A stretch of 64,000 nucleotides of DNA, from assembly GCA_030068075.1 (NCBI GenBank), contig CM057839.1, forward strand, positions 21,245,167-21,309,166, read 5' to 3'. Positions 21,393-33,199 of this stretch are shown here, one piece after another; positions within the stretch are counted from its first letter, which is position 1, and the number at the start of each line of letters is the position of its first letter. The notes under the pieces were generated by a model. The model was given only the letters and a program-made list of their open reading frames with translations. It did not search any database and was not told the DNA's origin. The DNA comes from Paguma larvata (lineage: Eukaryota; Chordata; Mammalia; Carnivora; Viverridae). Both the position numbers and the translations under genes were made by a program.

Positions 21393-22395
21393 TCAATATA
21401 TTTTTAATTTCATAGTAATAAATTACTTCATCATCTATCTATATACATTTTAAATGCTTATATGTAAAACCCTTAAGCATTTGCTTTAAGAATTCGGTTT
21501 CAGGTGGTAGTAAGGTGATATATTTATCCTACTTCCTTATCATGTTTTTCATTTCTCAAATGGCTGACTGTTTATAAGCATGTTTTCCTGAAAGTATTTA
21601 CTACTCAATCTGGTCATCTTCCTGCAAATGGGCTAAAAGCCAGCCCTGTGGCCAGAACATTAGGGAAGGAAGCCAAAGAACCACAGAAGTCTCTGGCACC
21701 ATTCGAATTCTGGGTCAAATGTGAGATTTTCCCCCACTTAACTCTTAGCAAAAGCAGCATTGCAAAACACTGTTTCCTTAGCTTTTAGGCTTAGGAAATG
21801 ACTCATGAGCATCTGTTTTCACAGATTCTTTAACTCAATGGACATTTACACTATATTGGGTTCTCCCCCTATCTTGTATCAGAACCTGAGCTGTTGCAGA
21901 AAAATTCTGTGTGAAGCACCAACATAAGAGAAAGAAAAAAGGTAAACTTAAATTATTTCTCTAATCTTATCATCCTTGTGACACTGTTACTTCATTTCCC
22001 ATCCATATGTCTAGTTCAAGATAGCATTAAGTATACCCAGTTGTTCCTAAAAGTATTATTTTTGTGCGTTCATTTCTGGATTATTCCTGAAATACATGTT
22101 GCCCTCTTCTAACGTTTCTCTGTGAATGGTTTTAGGGGAAGCTGGCAGGATGCGAGTTTGCCACCAGGATGGGAATCAGAGCACTTTATTTTTTACTACA
22201 TCCCTTAGTTTCTATCTATATTTTAACATTTTATTTTCTTCTCCTTCTTAATACAACTCCAAATGGTTTTGCTGTGAATTCTTACATGTAACACTGCCTT
22301 TGCAGTTCTAATTTTTAAAATATCTTAAACATGTTTTCAAAGTAGAGGTCATATTTAAATATTCAGATCATTGGAAAGCTCCTAACAACAATAAA
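21393..22395. other. No gene or repeat recognised
   Basis: Unassigned AT-rich sequence. A slightly GC-richer patch at 21610-21720 shows no family features. Confidence 0.35.
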
Positions 22396-22399
22396 CATC

Positions 22400-22640
22400 A
22401 TTTTTATTCAGTTACCTAAACAATATTATTTTGTGCCCTTTAATGTGCTCAGCATTGTGATGTACAATGCTGTACATTATAAAATGATGTACATTATAAA
22501 ATAGAAATACAAGATACTCCTTTCCCTTGAGAAATGCATGATATAATTAAGAAGTAAAAAAGTAATGAATTATAGTATAACACATATTGGTATTATCAGT
22601 AATAATTTTCCTATAAAATATTGCAATTCATTTATACACA
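22400..22640 (+). mobile_element. Possible L2 3'-end relic
   Basis: ctcagcattgtgatgtacaa and ctttcccttgagaaatgcat resemble L2 3' blocks. Contains a local 17-bp tandem duplication (22471-22502). Low-confidence assignment. Confidence 0.3.
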
Positions 22641-22789
22641 CACTGTTACTTCCTACAAAATTAGAGTTCCCACATGTAAGTATTATGTAATTTATTTTTG
22701 TCATATAAATTCCTAGTTTTTAAATAAATGTTCAGTGAATGAGATTTCAGGATTGTAGGTAAGAAAATATCAATGGGGATGCAGTAGTG

Positions 22790-23030
22790 AAAGTAGATCG
22801 TACAAATGTCAACTTCTGGGATTGGTCTTGAAGAGTCACGGAGGTTTGCTCAGGCAAGGGGAGTGACAAGGGTTAATATGGGATAGGTAATATTTACATG
22901 ATGAATACATGAGTATTAACAGGGAGAGGACGATGGCAAGAAAAATCAAGTGCAATTTTGATGGTGTCATGGGAACTGAGGTTTAATAGAGAAGATCTGG
23001 TCATGCAATAGAGACTTGAGGAAGTTTCTA
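22790..23030 (-). mobile_element. Possible L2 fragment, minus strand
   Basis: gtcacggaggtttgctcagg, aggggagtgacaagggttaa and ggacgatggcaagaaaaatc resemble the antisense L2 3' region in order. Diverged. Confidence 0.4.
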
Positions 23031-23044
23031 ACATTATTCTGTGA

Positions 23045-23195
23045 CGTTTCTCAGACACTGTACTAGATGATTTCTGAAAGCAATCTTCTAAGTTCAGTCT
23101 TCAGAATTAGCCTATCAACTTCTTGTTTCAGATGAAGGAACTAAAGCTCAGAGGAAAAAAGAGACAAACTCAAAATTACCCAGAGTAAACATGAA
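23045..23195 (+). mobile_element. MIR SINE fragment, plus strand
   Basis: gacactgtactagatgattt, cagatgaaggaactaaagctcagaggaa and caaactcaaaattacccaga follow MIR order. Confidence 0.6.
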
Positions 23196-23434
23196 CTTCC
23201 TATATTAGGTGGAAAAATTGTGAATCGGAGAGCTTCAGGATCTTAAGATCACACAAGAAAAGTATGTGGAGCGGGGATTGTGGTTCCATGAATGACTCTA
23301 TTCCTCTGTTGATTGGGAAACTGGAGAACTTTGGATCAAGTATAATAGTGTATAAGGGTTAATTTCTTACTACAGAACACGAGGGGAGCATGCTGAAAAT
23401 AATGGCTGGAAAGAATTAGTAAAATTTAAGAGAG

Positions 23435-23625
23435 TAAATGCACTTACTATTCTGCTAGGACCTGACTAAACATGTGTGCACTGTCAAACAATGTGTTGAA
23501 TGAGGCATTATTATCCCGGTCTTACAGATAAAGTCAAGTGGAGATTGTGTAAATTGGTCAAATCCACATCTGTGGTAGACAGCGGGAAGAGCAGGCCTAT
23601 CTTAATCTGCATGTTTTGCCACTGA
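23435..23625 (+). mobile_element. MIR SINE, plus strand
   Basis: Blocks gcattattatcccggtctta, cagataaagtcaagtggaga, aattggtcaaatccacatct and gcaggcctatcttaatctgc match MIR core and 3' half in order. Confidence 0.65.
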
Positions 23626-23963
23626 AAATTAAAAAAAGGAAACCTACTGTAACACTAATAAAAGCACAATGAAGTGTGAGTTTCTCTGAAGATTCCAAAG
23701 GACTTTGAGGCTCAATTTAGGAAATTGGTGAGACAGATGAATCACCTGGAACTAAAACTATTCCGAACCTAAACTAGTCTTTCTTTGATGATTCAGAAAG
23801 CATTTTGGGAGTTTCATTATCAACACAAGTTATCATTGTACTAGTGATTCAAGAATGTGGGATGATAAGAATATTCAACAACATCGCATAATCTGGGAAT
23901 GATTCAGTTCATGAATAGCTAATTTTATTAGATTTTGTGGTTATATCAATCTCAAAATATTCT

Positions 23964-24184
23964 CTTTTAATTTTTTTTTACATTTTTATTTATTATTGAA
24001 AGACAGAGAGAGACAGAGTGTGACCAGGGGAGGGGCAGAGAGAGGGAGAGACAAGAACCCGAAGGAGGCTCCAGGCTCTGAGCTGTCAGCACAGAGCCTG
24101 ATGTGGGGCTCAAACCCACGAACTGTGAGATCGTCACCTGAGTCGAAGTCGGACGCTTAACCAACTGAGCCACCCAGTCGCCCC
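23964..24184 (-). mobile_element. CAN-SINE with perfect 18-bp target duplication
   Basis: Full-length reverse copy: T-rich tail, GA-rich body, gagctgtcagcacagagcc, and a right end ccaactgagccacccagtcg. The 18-bp repeat tcaatctcaaaatattct is identical at 23946-23963 and 24185-24202. This is among the youngest-looking insertions in the window. Confidence 0.97.
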
Positions 24185-24202
24185 TCAATCTCAAAATATT
24201 CT

Positions 24203-24408
24203 TATAGAAAGAATAAAAATTCTCATCCGATTTTAAAACAGGATGAAAATTGATTAAGAGTCTTGTCCAAGGTGCCATGAAAAGTTATAGAACCAAAAGT
24301 AAAATCCACTAAGAGCAGAAAACTGATTTCAGTTTTATTCATTAATAATCAAAATACAATGACCACAGTAGAGTTTCCTCAAAGGGGATTATCTAATTCA
24401 AACACAAC
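24203..24408. other. No gene or repeat recognised
   Basis: Short AT-rich spacer between two minus-strand SINEs. Confidence 0.4.
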
Positions 24409-24422
24409 GATTTTATTTTCTT

Positions 24423-24637
24423 AAAAAAAATTAATGTTTATTCATTTTTGAGAGACAGAGACAGAGGGTGAGTGGGGAGATGGGCAGAAAGAGAGGGAGA
24501 CACAGAATCTGAAGCAGGCTCCAGGCTCAGAGCTGTCAGCACAGAGCCTGACAAGGGGCTCAAACTGGGGAATGGTGAGATCATGACCTGAGCTGAAGTT
24601 GGACACTTAACCAACTGGGCCACCCAGGCACCCCAAA
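24423..24637 (-). mobile_element. CAN-SINE with near-perfect target duplication
   Basis: Full reverse copy ending caactgggccacccaggcac. Flanks gattttattttct (24409-24421) and gattttcttttct (24638-24650) differ at one base, which supports the boundaries. Confidence 0.95.
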
Positions 24638-24650
24638 GATTTTCTTTTCT

Positions 24651-25194
24651 GTGGGGGGATCTCTTATGGGTAGATTAGCTTCATATTCACATCTGATTAA
24701 AATATTCAAAACATAATTGAATACAACATTCAGATTTAACCAAAAAATCTAATTCAGAATTTCACTAAGAATTCTCATGACCACTTGGTATTATCACATA
24801 TATGTAAACATATGAAAATAATTTGCCACATTTTGAAACATGCACCTTGAAATCAGCACCCTATTAGTAGGTCCTGCAATTTTTTTAGTTTCAGTTAAGA
24901 TTCTTGAAAACAACTGTTAATTTTTCTCTCTCACTATCTTCTTAATTTCTCTGAGATTTTGTTTAACATCTAGTGAATGAAATTGTTTATCTGTATCAAA
25001 AAAACTCAGGCTACATGGTTTTTCCATATTCCTGCTGTTTAAATATGAATTATTTATGTTTCCATTACTAAAATTGATATATTAATAATCTTGGGGAAAA
25101 TCCCAAAACATTTCCATTCACTGTATTTGAAATGTTTGTAAATTCATGCTACTGAAATGATTCACCAAGGTAGTAAAATTACTGGGTTATTTTT
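24651..25194. other. No gene or repeat recognised
   Basis: AT-rich unassigned sequence. Confidence 0.4.
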
Positions 25195-25212
25195 AGTGAC
25201 TAGAACACATTT

Positions 25213-25428
25213 TAAAAAAAAATTTAATGTTTATTTATTTTTGAGAGAAAGAGAGAGATAAAGCATGAGTGGGAGAAGGGAAGAGAGTGACATAGACACA
25301 GAATCCGAAGCAGGCTCCAGGCTCTGAGCTGTCAGCACAGAGCTTGATGTGGGGCTCGAAACCATGAACCACGATATCATGACCTGAGCCGAAGTTGGAC
25401 ACTTAACCGACTGGGCCACCCAGGTGCC
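25213..25428 (-). mobile_element. CAN-SINE (younger of a layered pair)
   Basis: Reverse copy from tttatttatttttgagag to gggccacccaggtgcc. The flank ctagaacacattt (25200-25212) is repeated after it as ctagaacacgttt (25429-25441). The same text occurs a third time after the next SINE, which shows it landed in that SINE's left target copy. Confidence 0.95.
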
Positions 25429-25469
25429 CTAGAACACGTTTTTTAAAAGTGATCCAGCACACACACTTT

Positions 25470-25691
25470 TAAAATTTGTTTTAAAGTCTACTTATTTATT
25501 TATTCTGAGAGAGAGAGAAAGAGAGAGAGAGCAGGAGAGAGAAAGAGAGAGAGGGAGAGAGAGTCCCAAGCAGGCTTCACACTGTCATCCCGGAGCCCGA
25601 AGTGGAGCTCACACCCGCCAACCTCAAGATCATGACCTGAGTCTAAATAAAGAGATGGACACTTAACTGACTGAGCCAGCCAGGTGCCCCC
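25470..25691 (-). mobile_element. CAN-SINE (older of a layered pair)
   Basis: Reverse copy with long GA tracts (25506-25562) and a right end ctgagccagccaggtgcccc. The right flank agtgactagaacatatt (25692-25708) matches agtgactagaacacatt at 25195-25211. Its own left tail complement includes the AT-rich text at about 25442-25490. Confidence 0.93.
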
Positions 25692-25708
25692 AGTGACTAG
25701 AACATATT

Positions 25709-26595
25709 AATATTAAAAATCTCATATTAAAAGTTTTCCTGTTCTGGCAATATATTGTACAGAAAATATGAGAGCCTTGGAATAGCAAGGACCTCAAAAA
25801 TGTTGAATAAAACACGTTGAACAAACTTCAACTTACAGCTGAGTTCCCAGTAAGGTACAAGCTTCCCCTTGTGACACAAATGAAGAGAAGACTAAGACCA
25901 GACTGGTGCTTGGCCCGGACAGCTGGGCTGTTTGGAGTAAGGCAGAAAGGAGTCACTTTGGTTGGGAGCTGGTGTCATGCTGGCATGCAAGAAAAGGCTT
26001 TCAACCCAAACAAAACAGGGCTGCAAACTGCAAGATTAGTGGATCGAAAGATGTTACAATTTTAATGAAAGGGTATGCCAGAAAAAAATCTAGGCAGCAA
26101 CAAAAGGAATGAAAATAAATCTTCTCTATCTTCATCTGGATTCTGGATGATATTTAAAAAAAAAATTACACTTTATGATCTGTTGTCACAGAACTACTCT
26201 AAGAGTTAGTACTAAAGCTGTCTTCCTGGATTGCCCAAACTCCTACAATAACCCGAGGTAATGCCTTTGGGAAGAATGGGATTCAAGAGATTTACATTTT
26301 AAAAGTATTTCTGAGATTGCTATAAAAATAATTAACATATTAAGGTAATACTAAAAAGGGGAATTTCCCATGCTTATGGATGAGAAGCATCTACACTGTA
26401 GGGATTTCAACTGCCTCAAACTAAGCTAAGCTATAAATATTATGCAATAAATTGTAATCCAAATAGTGGATTTTGATTAATTGGTTTTCAAATATAAGTG
26501 AAAGAACCAACGATTAAAGATTAGAAAAACTTTTTGAAGGCAGGAACAAGGTGAGAGGATCTGTTCTATGATACATTAGTTCTAATAATCAAATC
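25709..26595. other. Unassigned sequence
   Basis: Includes a GC-richer patch (25840-26110) with two overlapping plus-strand frames (82 and 68 codons). Neither resembles a known family, and both run into low-complexity lysine/glutamine codons. No gene is claimed. Confidence 0.35.
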
Positions 26596-26599
26596 AGAG

Positions 26600-27305
26600 G
26601 AATTAAGGCAATGTCTTGGCTGTGGAGGGAGTAGAGATAAATGTATTAATAAAATAGAGCCGAAAGTACAGAAATAGATTCATGTTTATGTGGAAATTTG
26701 ATATATTACCATGATGTCTGCAAATTTGTGAAGGAAGTAGGGATTCCTCAATACACTACAGTGAGAAGTCACCTGGTTATGAATAGGAGGGGGCAAAATA
26801 GAGTCCTAAAATATAGCAAACACAAAAATAGTTTTCTCATACATTACAGAACCAAGTGTAGAGAGTAATATATGCAATTATCTATGTGGCATTGATATAA
26901 GAAATGATTTCTCATATAAGACAACGAAGTAAAAAATAAGGAAATAGTGCTATAATTTACATTTATATTATTTTTCTATGTATCCAAATATATCATACAC
27001 AAATTGAAATGTGAACCACGGATTGGAAGAAGATGCGTGCAGCACATAAAGCTGAGAAGATTAATAACCAGAATATATAATGAGATCTAAAACTAATGAT
27101 TTTAAAAATCCACTTTTTTAAAATGGTGAAAGATGCAATTTAGACCAACAGAAATCTGAAATCTCAATTAAGATAGAAAAAAGTACTCAAGCAGAATAGA
27201 AATGGGAAAATTAAGGCCACAAACAGGGTTCATTCTCAAGCACATCAGATTGGCACATTTTTAAAAGTCTGATACTACTGAGTATTGGTGATAATGTGAC
27301 CAAAA
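26600..27305 (+). mobile_element. Old L1 ORF2 3' region, plus strand
   Basis: gagccgaaagtacagaaata (26657), ttcatgtttatgtggaaatttgat (26680), gattcctcaatacac (26740), attaataaccagaatatata (27060) and agtattggtgataatgtgac (27281) appear in L1 ORF2 order. All frames are broken. It abuts the ERV-L-like block on its right. Confidence 0.6.
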
Positions 27306-27949
27306 GAATTCTCAGTTTTGTCATTAAAAGTGGAAGCTGGTCCAGCTACTTGTTCCAGCTGTTCTGCAATCTGATACATCAGCAGAAGGACTTTTTTACC
27401 ATCATGAGAAGCAAATGTGGAGACCCCTAGAGGCTGGTTCATTTTCCCGTTTTGTTGCAAAGAGAACAAGTTCAAATGGAACCAGTTAACCTACACAGAG
27501 ACAGCAAGGCTTCCTCTGTGTAATACCAGTGTTCCTGGAAGGTGAGGGTCCTTGTCTGGATGATGACCTTGGTCCTCTTTGTGTTTACCCTGTAGTGTAG
27601 TTCCTGGACCTGGGGATCTCTTGAAATATCCTCGTTACTCAGTTAAAATAACTGTTTGCTCCCCTCATTAGGCTAATCTAGTGACCTCACTGATGAGGCA
27701 GAAACTGAATCTTGGTAGGATGTATCTCTTAACAACTGGCACACTTGTTTCTCAACAGGACATCCAAAGAACTTGTTATTTCCTGCTCACCAGGTATAAT
27801 TAACATGATGCTATCAATATATTAGACCAGCATAAAGTTTTCTGGAATGTTTGGACAATTAAGGCTTTTTTTTTTATTATATTGTGGTTGAGAACACAAG
27901 AATTATTATAGCCTTTAGACAAGAAAATTAGTAGGTACTGCAGCCTTGA

Positions 27950-28170
27950 AGAAGAATAAAAAGAACGCAATCACCATATCGATGGCCACATACCAGGTTC
28001 CAAAGTCTATATTAACCTCTTCTAGAAAAAACAAAATAAAAAAACAAAAAAAACAAACCTCTCCAGAAAACATTCCATATAGCAGGTATGCTTGAGGTTA
28101 GCACTAGGTTAAACTTACGATAATCTATAACCATCTGCCACCATCCATCTGGTTTTTGTAGGACTCTGAC
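27950..28170 (-). pseudogene. Broken reverse-transcriptase domain of the ERV-L-like element
   Basis: On the minus strand 28114-28164 reads VLQKPDGWWQMVIDYRK and 27960-27998 reads TWYVAIDMVIAFF, the two hallmark blocks that precede the catalytic aspartates of retroviral RT. They are separated by an A-rich insertion at 28030-28055. The YxDD-type active-site region that should follow (below about 27900) is not readable. Non-functional relic. Confidence 0.7.
28030..28055. repeat. A-rich insertion with flanking direct repeats
   Basis: A-rich tract with scattered C and T, flanked by aacctcttctagaaaa (28014-28029) and aacctctccagaaaa (28056-28070). The flanks look like a diverged target duplication, so this may be a retroposon consisting of little more than its poly(A) tail. 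Confidence 0.55.
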
Positions 28171-30190
28171 ATCAACAACCCTATAACTTTTTGGTCTTCT
28201 GAATGTGTCTTAACTCTTTACCATTCCACTTTGGGCATGGCTGTTGCTTCTAATTAACTTGACCAGGGAAAGCCATTTCAAGATGACTTCCATTTGGTAA
28301 GAAATCAGTATGATTTCTGTGACTTGGTATGTTTCCTGGGTACACAGTTAAGGATAGGAGTAATGACTACAGAATGAGCCCAGACTCATGAGATCCCACC
28401 ATGAGATGAGTGTGGGCTAGAACGCCATTTTTTGCATCCATGTGACCCCATTCTGGAAGTGGACTATGATGACTTTTGGGATGACTTAGTATTAGTGCCA
28501 GCTAAGACCCTCTAACCAACATTTCTTAAATATCTATGTCTCTCTCTTTCCCTGATGCATTATTACTTTGGTAAAATATCAAGGTCCCATTGAGAAGTTT
28601 TGAGAAAGCAACTACTGTAAAAACTTACATTGGCATTGCAGAGTCCTTCCCGAAGAGGGTCTAGTTTCCGTTTAATTGGTGGTCTGTGAATAATCCTAGA
28701 AACTGGGAAAGGAATCACGAGTTCCTTTCATGGCCACCAACAGCACCCTCCATCTAATTGGCATCTACATTTCCAGCCTACTTCTTTGGCTGTCTTTCCT
28801 GCCCCTAGGAAACCAATAGTATATTAGTCATTCTGATAGATTCCTATAGGTCAGGACTTTGGTAGCCATTTCTGTCTTGTTGCTCACACTGGCATTACAT
28901 CCAACTTGTCTTTGACAAGGTGAAGTACAATCACCTGACCTCATCTTTACCAGAATCTTATTTGCATTCGTGCGACTAAGCAGATTCATGGCTTTACCTC
29001 CTATTATCCAGTCTGGGCACTGGTGGCACTGCCTTTTTGGCAATTCTAGTGTACCTCTCATTAGCACATTCCTCATCACTTTAACGAAGACAGTGTCTTC
29101 TAGGCCTTCTGAGGAAATATAATCAATAAAAGAGTTTTCTGGTCTTACATAGTAAATCTATTCAATCACATCCATATCTCTGAGTCTTCTCATCACTTCC
29201 TTAATTCTCTGCCAAGGATGTACCAGCATATCCACCCCACTTACTATAAGCTATTATCACCCCCGGGATTCAAAGTTTCATTCCTGGCATCCTTGCCCAA
29301 GAATTAAATCCCGACACATAAAAGAGTCTTTCCATATAAATTCACTCTCTCCTACTCTGCCTTTTATTTGCACCCATCCCTCCAACATGTTTAAGAAGCA
29401 ACTCACTTACATGCCCTCCTGGTACATTCTGGTAAACATTAGCAAAGTTTCATAGGCCCTGTGGTGAATAACCCATTTCCTTTCAGTTCATCTTTTGGGT
29501 CATATTGAGTCTTAATCTTAGTTATTGGTCTGGAAGAAATGAGAGCAGGCGACAGGAAGATCTTGAAGAGGACAAACATCAATTTTCAAGGCATCTATCT
29601 CAGATGTGATTTTTGCATGGTCTGCAAATATCAGGAGGATATTCTACTAAAGAAAAGGGAAAGAGAGTATGCGTTTGAGCCCAAGGGTTTACATGCTTGT
29701 GTGGATTCAAAGTTCCTCAGCACATCCTACCAGTCTCCCTCTGTTACCCATACTCCCTCTGATTTTGCTATGCTTATGGTGAACTATTGAGCCTGCTTTC
29801 AGCATAGTCTCCCCTCCAGGTGTAGGAAATTTAAATGCTGAGATGGACGCTTTTTTGGCTTTTATAGTTAGGTCTGAGTTGATAGTTGGATGGCCTAACC
29901 TATCCTTCCCCTTTTCAAGGCTTCTAAGAGAGTAGCCAAAAGCAACCAACTCCACAATCTCCAATTACCATTGCCTTATGTATTTCAGGTGCTAGAGGTA
30001 TCACAGAAGCCAGTGCTTCCCCTTGAGCTGTGCCTTATTCCAATTCTCTGCAGATGAGAGTCTTAGTAATTACAAAGTTGTAACATTTAGTTACCACATT
30101 TGTTTTCTCACAACTATTTCTTTGGTACTACCCAATAGGCAAGAAATTACATCGTAGAATCCCATCTTGAGGATTTGCCTTCCAGAACCA

Positions 30191-30665
30191 CTTCTGGTCA
30201 TGGCTGTTTTAGTCTGGGTTCTCCCAAAAATGCAAAACATAGAATAAGAATTTGGGTGTATGTGTTTTAACGGAGAAATAATACCAAGAAGTATTGTGAA
30301 GGGAAGGGATGTAAACTTCAGACAGAGAAAGGAGCCAACCTGATACAGAGTGTATCTGTGATTGAATGACCAATGTGGGTAACTGGTTCTAATTCCTTTG
30401 GGCACCCTCTGAAAAATTGTAAAGAACATGTCCCAGAATGGCTGATGCTCATTGGTTGATGGTCATGTGTCTGCTCAGCCCCACCCCACTCATCCTGCCT
30501 CCTCCCAACTTTGCTTTTGGAGAGACAAGGGAGGGTGTTTCTGCATCCAGAGAATACTCTCACACCGAGAGAGCAGTCAAAAATGAGCTCCCAGGAAGGA
30601 TAGGGGATATGGGCAGGACACCAAGAGTATCTTCAGTCTTTTTTCAACAATACAGTTTTCAGGAG
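30191..30665 (-). mobile_element. Possible LTR of the ERV-L-like element
   Basis: Lies at the expected 5' side of the minus-strand provirus and has a different, GC-richer character (ccccaccccactcatcctgc near 30480). No terminal TG/CA pair or duplicate LTR could be confirmed, so this is positional inference. Confidence 0.3.
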
Positions 30666-31795
30666 AGACCAGAGGAGGTCCCAATCTCTGAGTCATTAAA
30701 ATGGAAAACTACATGTTATATGCAAAAACAACTTATTGAATTTTACTTTAGATTAGCATTTCAAGGTAATTAATTATCAGACTGCAATGGTTCAAACAGC
30801 AAACACAAATTAGATAACCAGGATGCCTTAAGATGAGGAGAAATTATGGGCTTTCAAGTAATCAGTTACTTAACAGTTTATTCCTTAATAGCTTTGCAGT
30901 ACCCCTAAAAACAGTTGATTCTGATAATAATAATTATGAAAGTCTCTGCTGCTAGATATCAGATTTTCAGGTTCCATATATTTAAGCAAAATGACTATGA
31001 ATACATGTGATAAAATTTAATAGCCCCACAAATATATTGTTCTTATTCTAATGATTTAAGCTTAGAAATAATTAATATTTCTCCTGATTAATTACACCAT
31101 ATATTTTAGATTCTGGATATACAACAGTATACAAAATACTTATGTTTTAGTCAAACAATTAAGAAGGAAATATGTAATGAACACCTATTATGTAAAACTT
31201 TAGTATTAAATACTCCAAAAAATCAATTATTCTGACAAGGAATATATATTCTATGTGAATGATCTTGGGGAGCTATGTCCATAAAAAACAACAAAGAATA
31301 TAAATCAAAATTTAAAAAAATCACATGAACAATTTTGATAGGACAATTTCAATTGCCAATTTTTAAAAATATAAGGTAACATATACCACTTAAGAATCAC
31401 AATTACTCAGATGCATTTATCTTAGAAATTTTAAAGGATTTTCTCATATATCACCTAACTTGAACACTCTAAAATTTCATTCAAAGTATAAAATCATGTA
31501 TATGAATTAAGAATGTATTTACTGAATATACCATATCCTCAGAATAACTCTATTGTAATTTATTGTTGACAACATTTCACAATATCTTAATTTTTGTTCT
31601 CACTATGACTCATGTTGTATATTTAAATTTAATGTGTATTATTTGTAATTTTTCTTGAAAACATATTATTGACTCCATGATAGGTCTGTATTCAAATCTA
31701 GGATTCAGTTAAAACTTTCAACACCTTCAAGTATTAAATATATTTATCTTAAATTTTACATGTTGATGGTGCCTGAAATTAAATATCATGTATGC
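30666..31795. other. No gene or repeat recognised
   Basis: Very AT-rich unassigned sequence. Short frames only. Confidence 0.4.
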
Positions 31796-31810
31796 ATGTG
31801 TGTGTGTGTG

Positions 31811-31841
<31 letters not shown>
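31796..31841 (+). repeat. (GT)n microsatellite
   Basis: About 22 GT units with one interruption (gttgtg near 31810). Confidence 0.97.
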
Positions 31842-31842
<1 letters not shown>

Positions 31843-32860
31843 AGGAAAGATTTGGGCCCAAAATAACTTTTTTTATACAAGTTTAAATATTTCACTTAAT
31901 ATCATAACATCTACTTTTTCAAGATTGTACAAATGTGATTCCTAATAATGACCCAGTTCTCAGAGAAATATATTTATTATGTTCTTATACTTTGCTAATG
32001 TAGGAAATATATGATATATTTGTAAAATTTTCCCAAAAACTAGTGGAAAGAAAAAGTTTTAGCATATGGAGAAAGGTTTATCATCCAAATCGATCCTTTC
32101 CTAATTTTGGCTAACCGAAGACTTTTAAAATACAATACTTAATACAATAAACAAATCCTATAGACACATTTTCAAGAAGTTAGTGTTTCTGAAACACTAT
32201 TATAAATTATACCACCAGTAAACAATAAAAATATTTTAAAATTATTTTAAAAACATGTGCATAGTAAAAAAGTCTTCACATTACCATTATTAAAATCAAT
32301 TATGAAAAAAAGAACTTTGTTTCTTCGTAATGAATTATGAAAGAAAGTCATATGCATTATAGGCTACTTAGCCATCTTTTCTGCATGGTAGATATTCTTC
32401 AAGTATGAAGATTAGTGTATCTGTGCCCGCATCACGCCATTAGTCTTATTTCTGCCTTGTAAAGATCTCATTCTGTAGGGATTTGACTAATGAAGTTTCA
32501 GAGCTGAGACAATAATGGCTTCCTCAGAGCTGAGACTGCCAATTCAACCATATTGTGCTGAGCAGTAGAGAACTGAGCCAAATTGTGTGTGTCTACTTCA
32601 GAAACAAGCTGTTCATTAAAAAGAAAGAGAAAAAAAAAAGGTAAGCAGCAAAATACATTTTCAATGTAACTATGAGGTCCTGGCACACTGTAGAGATTGG
32701 ATTTCTTTTCCCACAGTATCAAAACAGTAACAGTTTCTTTCTGAGGATGAGCAAGGTTAATAAGCAAACTTTAGTATCAACTTTATTATCCACTTACACA
32801 GAGAAAAAATAGCATTTTCAAAGAGATCTTGGGGTTTGTAGTAGGGCCTTAATGTTCACA
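31842..32860. other. No gene recognised
   Basis: AT-rich, then a slightly more complex section at 32440-32770 with a local duplication of cagagctgagac 27 bp apart (32500 and 32527). The 89-codon minus-strand frame at 32498-32767 has no recognised family. Confidence 0.35.
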
Positions 32861-32867
32861 CTCCTTC

Positions 32868-32945
32868 ATTTATTCCCAAATGAAATACTTATTGTGATGC
32901 CACTTTATGCCAGGCACTGTGCTGAGCTCTGTACCTACGTCTAGT
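32868..32945 (+). mobile_element. MIR-like fragment, plus strand
   Basis: Contains aaatacttattgtgatgcca and gccaggcactgtgctgagct, the 5' core of MIR. Truncated at both ends. Confidence 0.6.
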
Positions 32946-33198
32946 TCACTTTTTGTTGAAAAATAGATTGTAACGTCTTACACGGATTTATTTTTCCAAT
33001 TTAAAGCTAATATAAGTCAGAGTCCTGTAATGTCTTATGTTAAAATATTATGCTTCCTTAGGTCTACTTATTCTTTGCTCTACTGTCATGTTCTCCTATT
33101 TTGTTACTATTTTATATCTATTACATTCATCATATGCATTTTAATTCTTTGATAACAAGTTTTTATTAACGACTAATGATGAATTTAGGGATATTTCT
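32946..33198. other. No gene or repeat recognised
   Basis: T-rich spacer. Confidence 0.4.
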
Positions 33199-33199
33199 T

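Larger units (their letters stand above)
27306..30190 (-). mobile_element. Decayed ERV-L-like provirus (internal region), minus strand
   Basis: Non-L1 sequence of even composition, about 2.9 kb. On the minus strand it still shows two reverse-transcriptase motifs in the correct order (RT finger motif at 28114-28164, then catalytic-core motif at 27960-27998). Upstream on that strand (28200-30190) should be gag/protease and early pol, but only short broken frames remain, e.g. 83 codons at 28828-29079 and 85 codons at 29707-29964. Stops and frameshifts throughout mean it cannot encode a protein. The ERV-L assignment is from motif style. Confidence 0.6.

Noticed and set aside
25231..25419. Family of similar short proteins starting MAQ(S/L)VK.. 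seen at several loci
   Set aside because: They recur at 2528, 18814, 24438, 25231, 47047 and 55597 because each is a CAN-SINE translated in the same frame. Not a gene family.
25817..26112. Possible exon in the GC-richer patch
   Set aside because: Two frames compete, neither shows a known domain, and no convincing splice-site pair or upstream exon could be matched.
32500..32538. Direct repeat cagagctgagac as a transposon footprint
   Set aside because: Only 12 bp repeated 27 bp apart, with no inserted element between. More likely a local duplication or chance.
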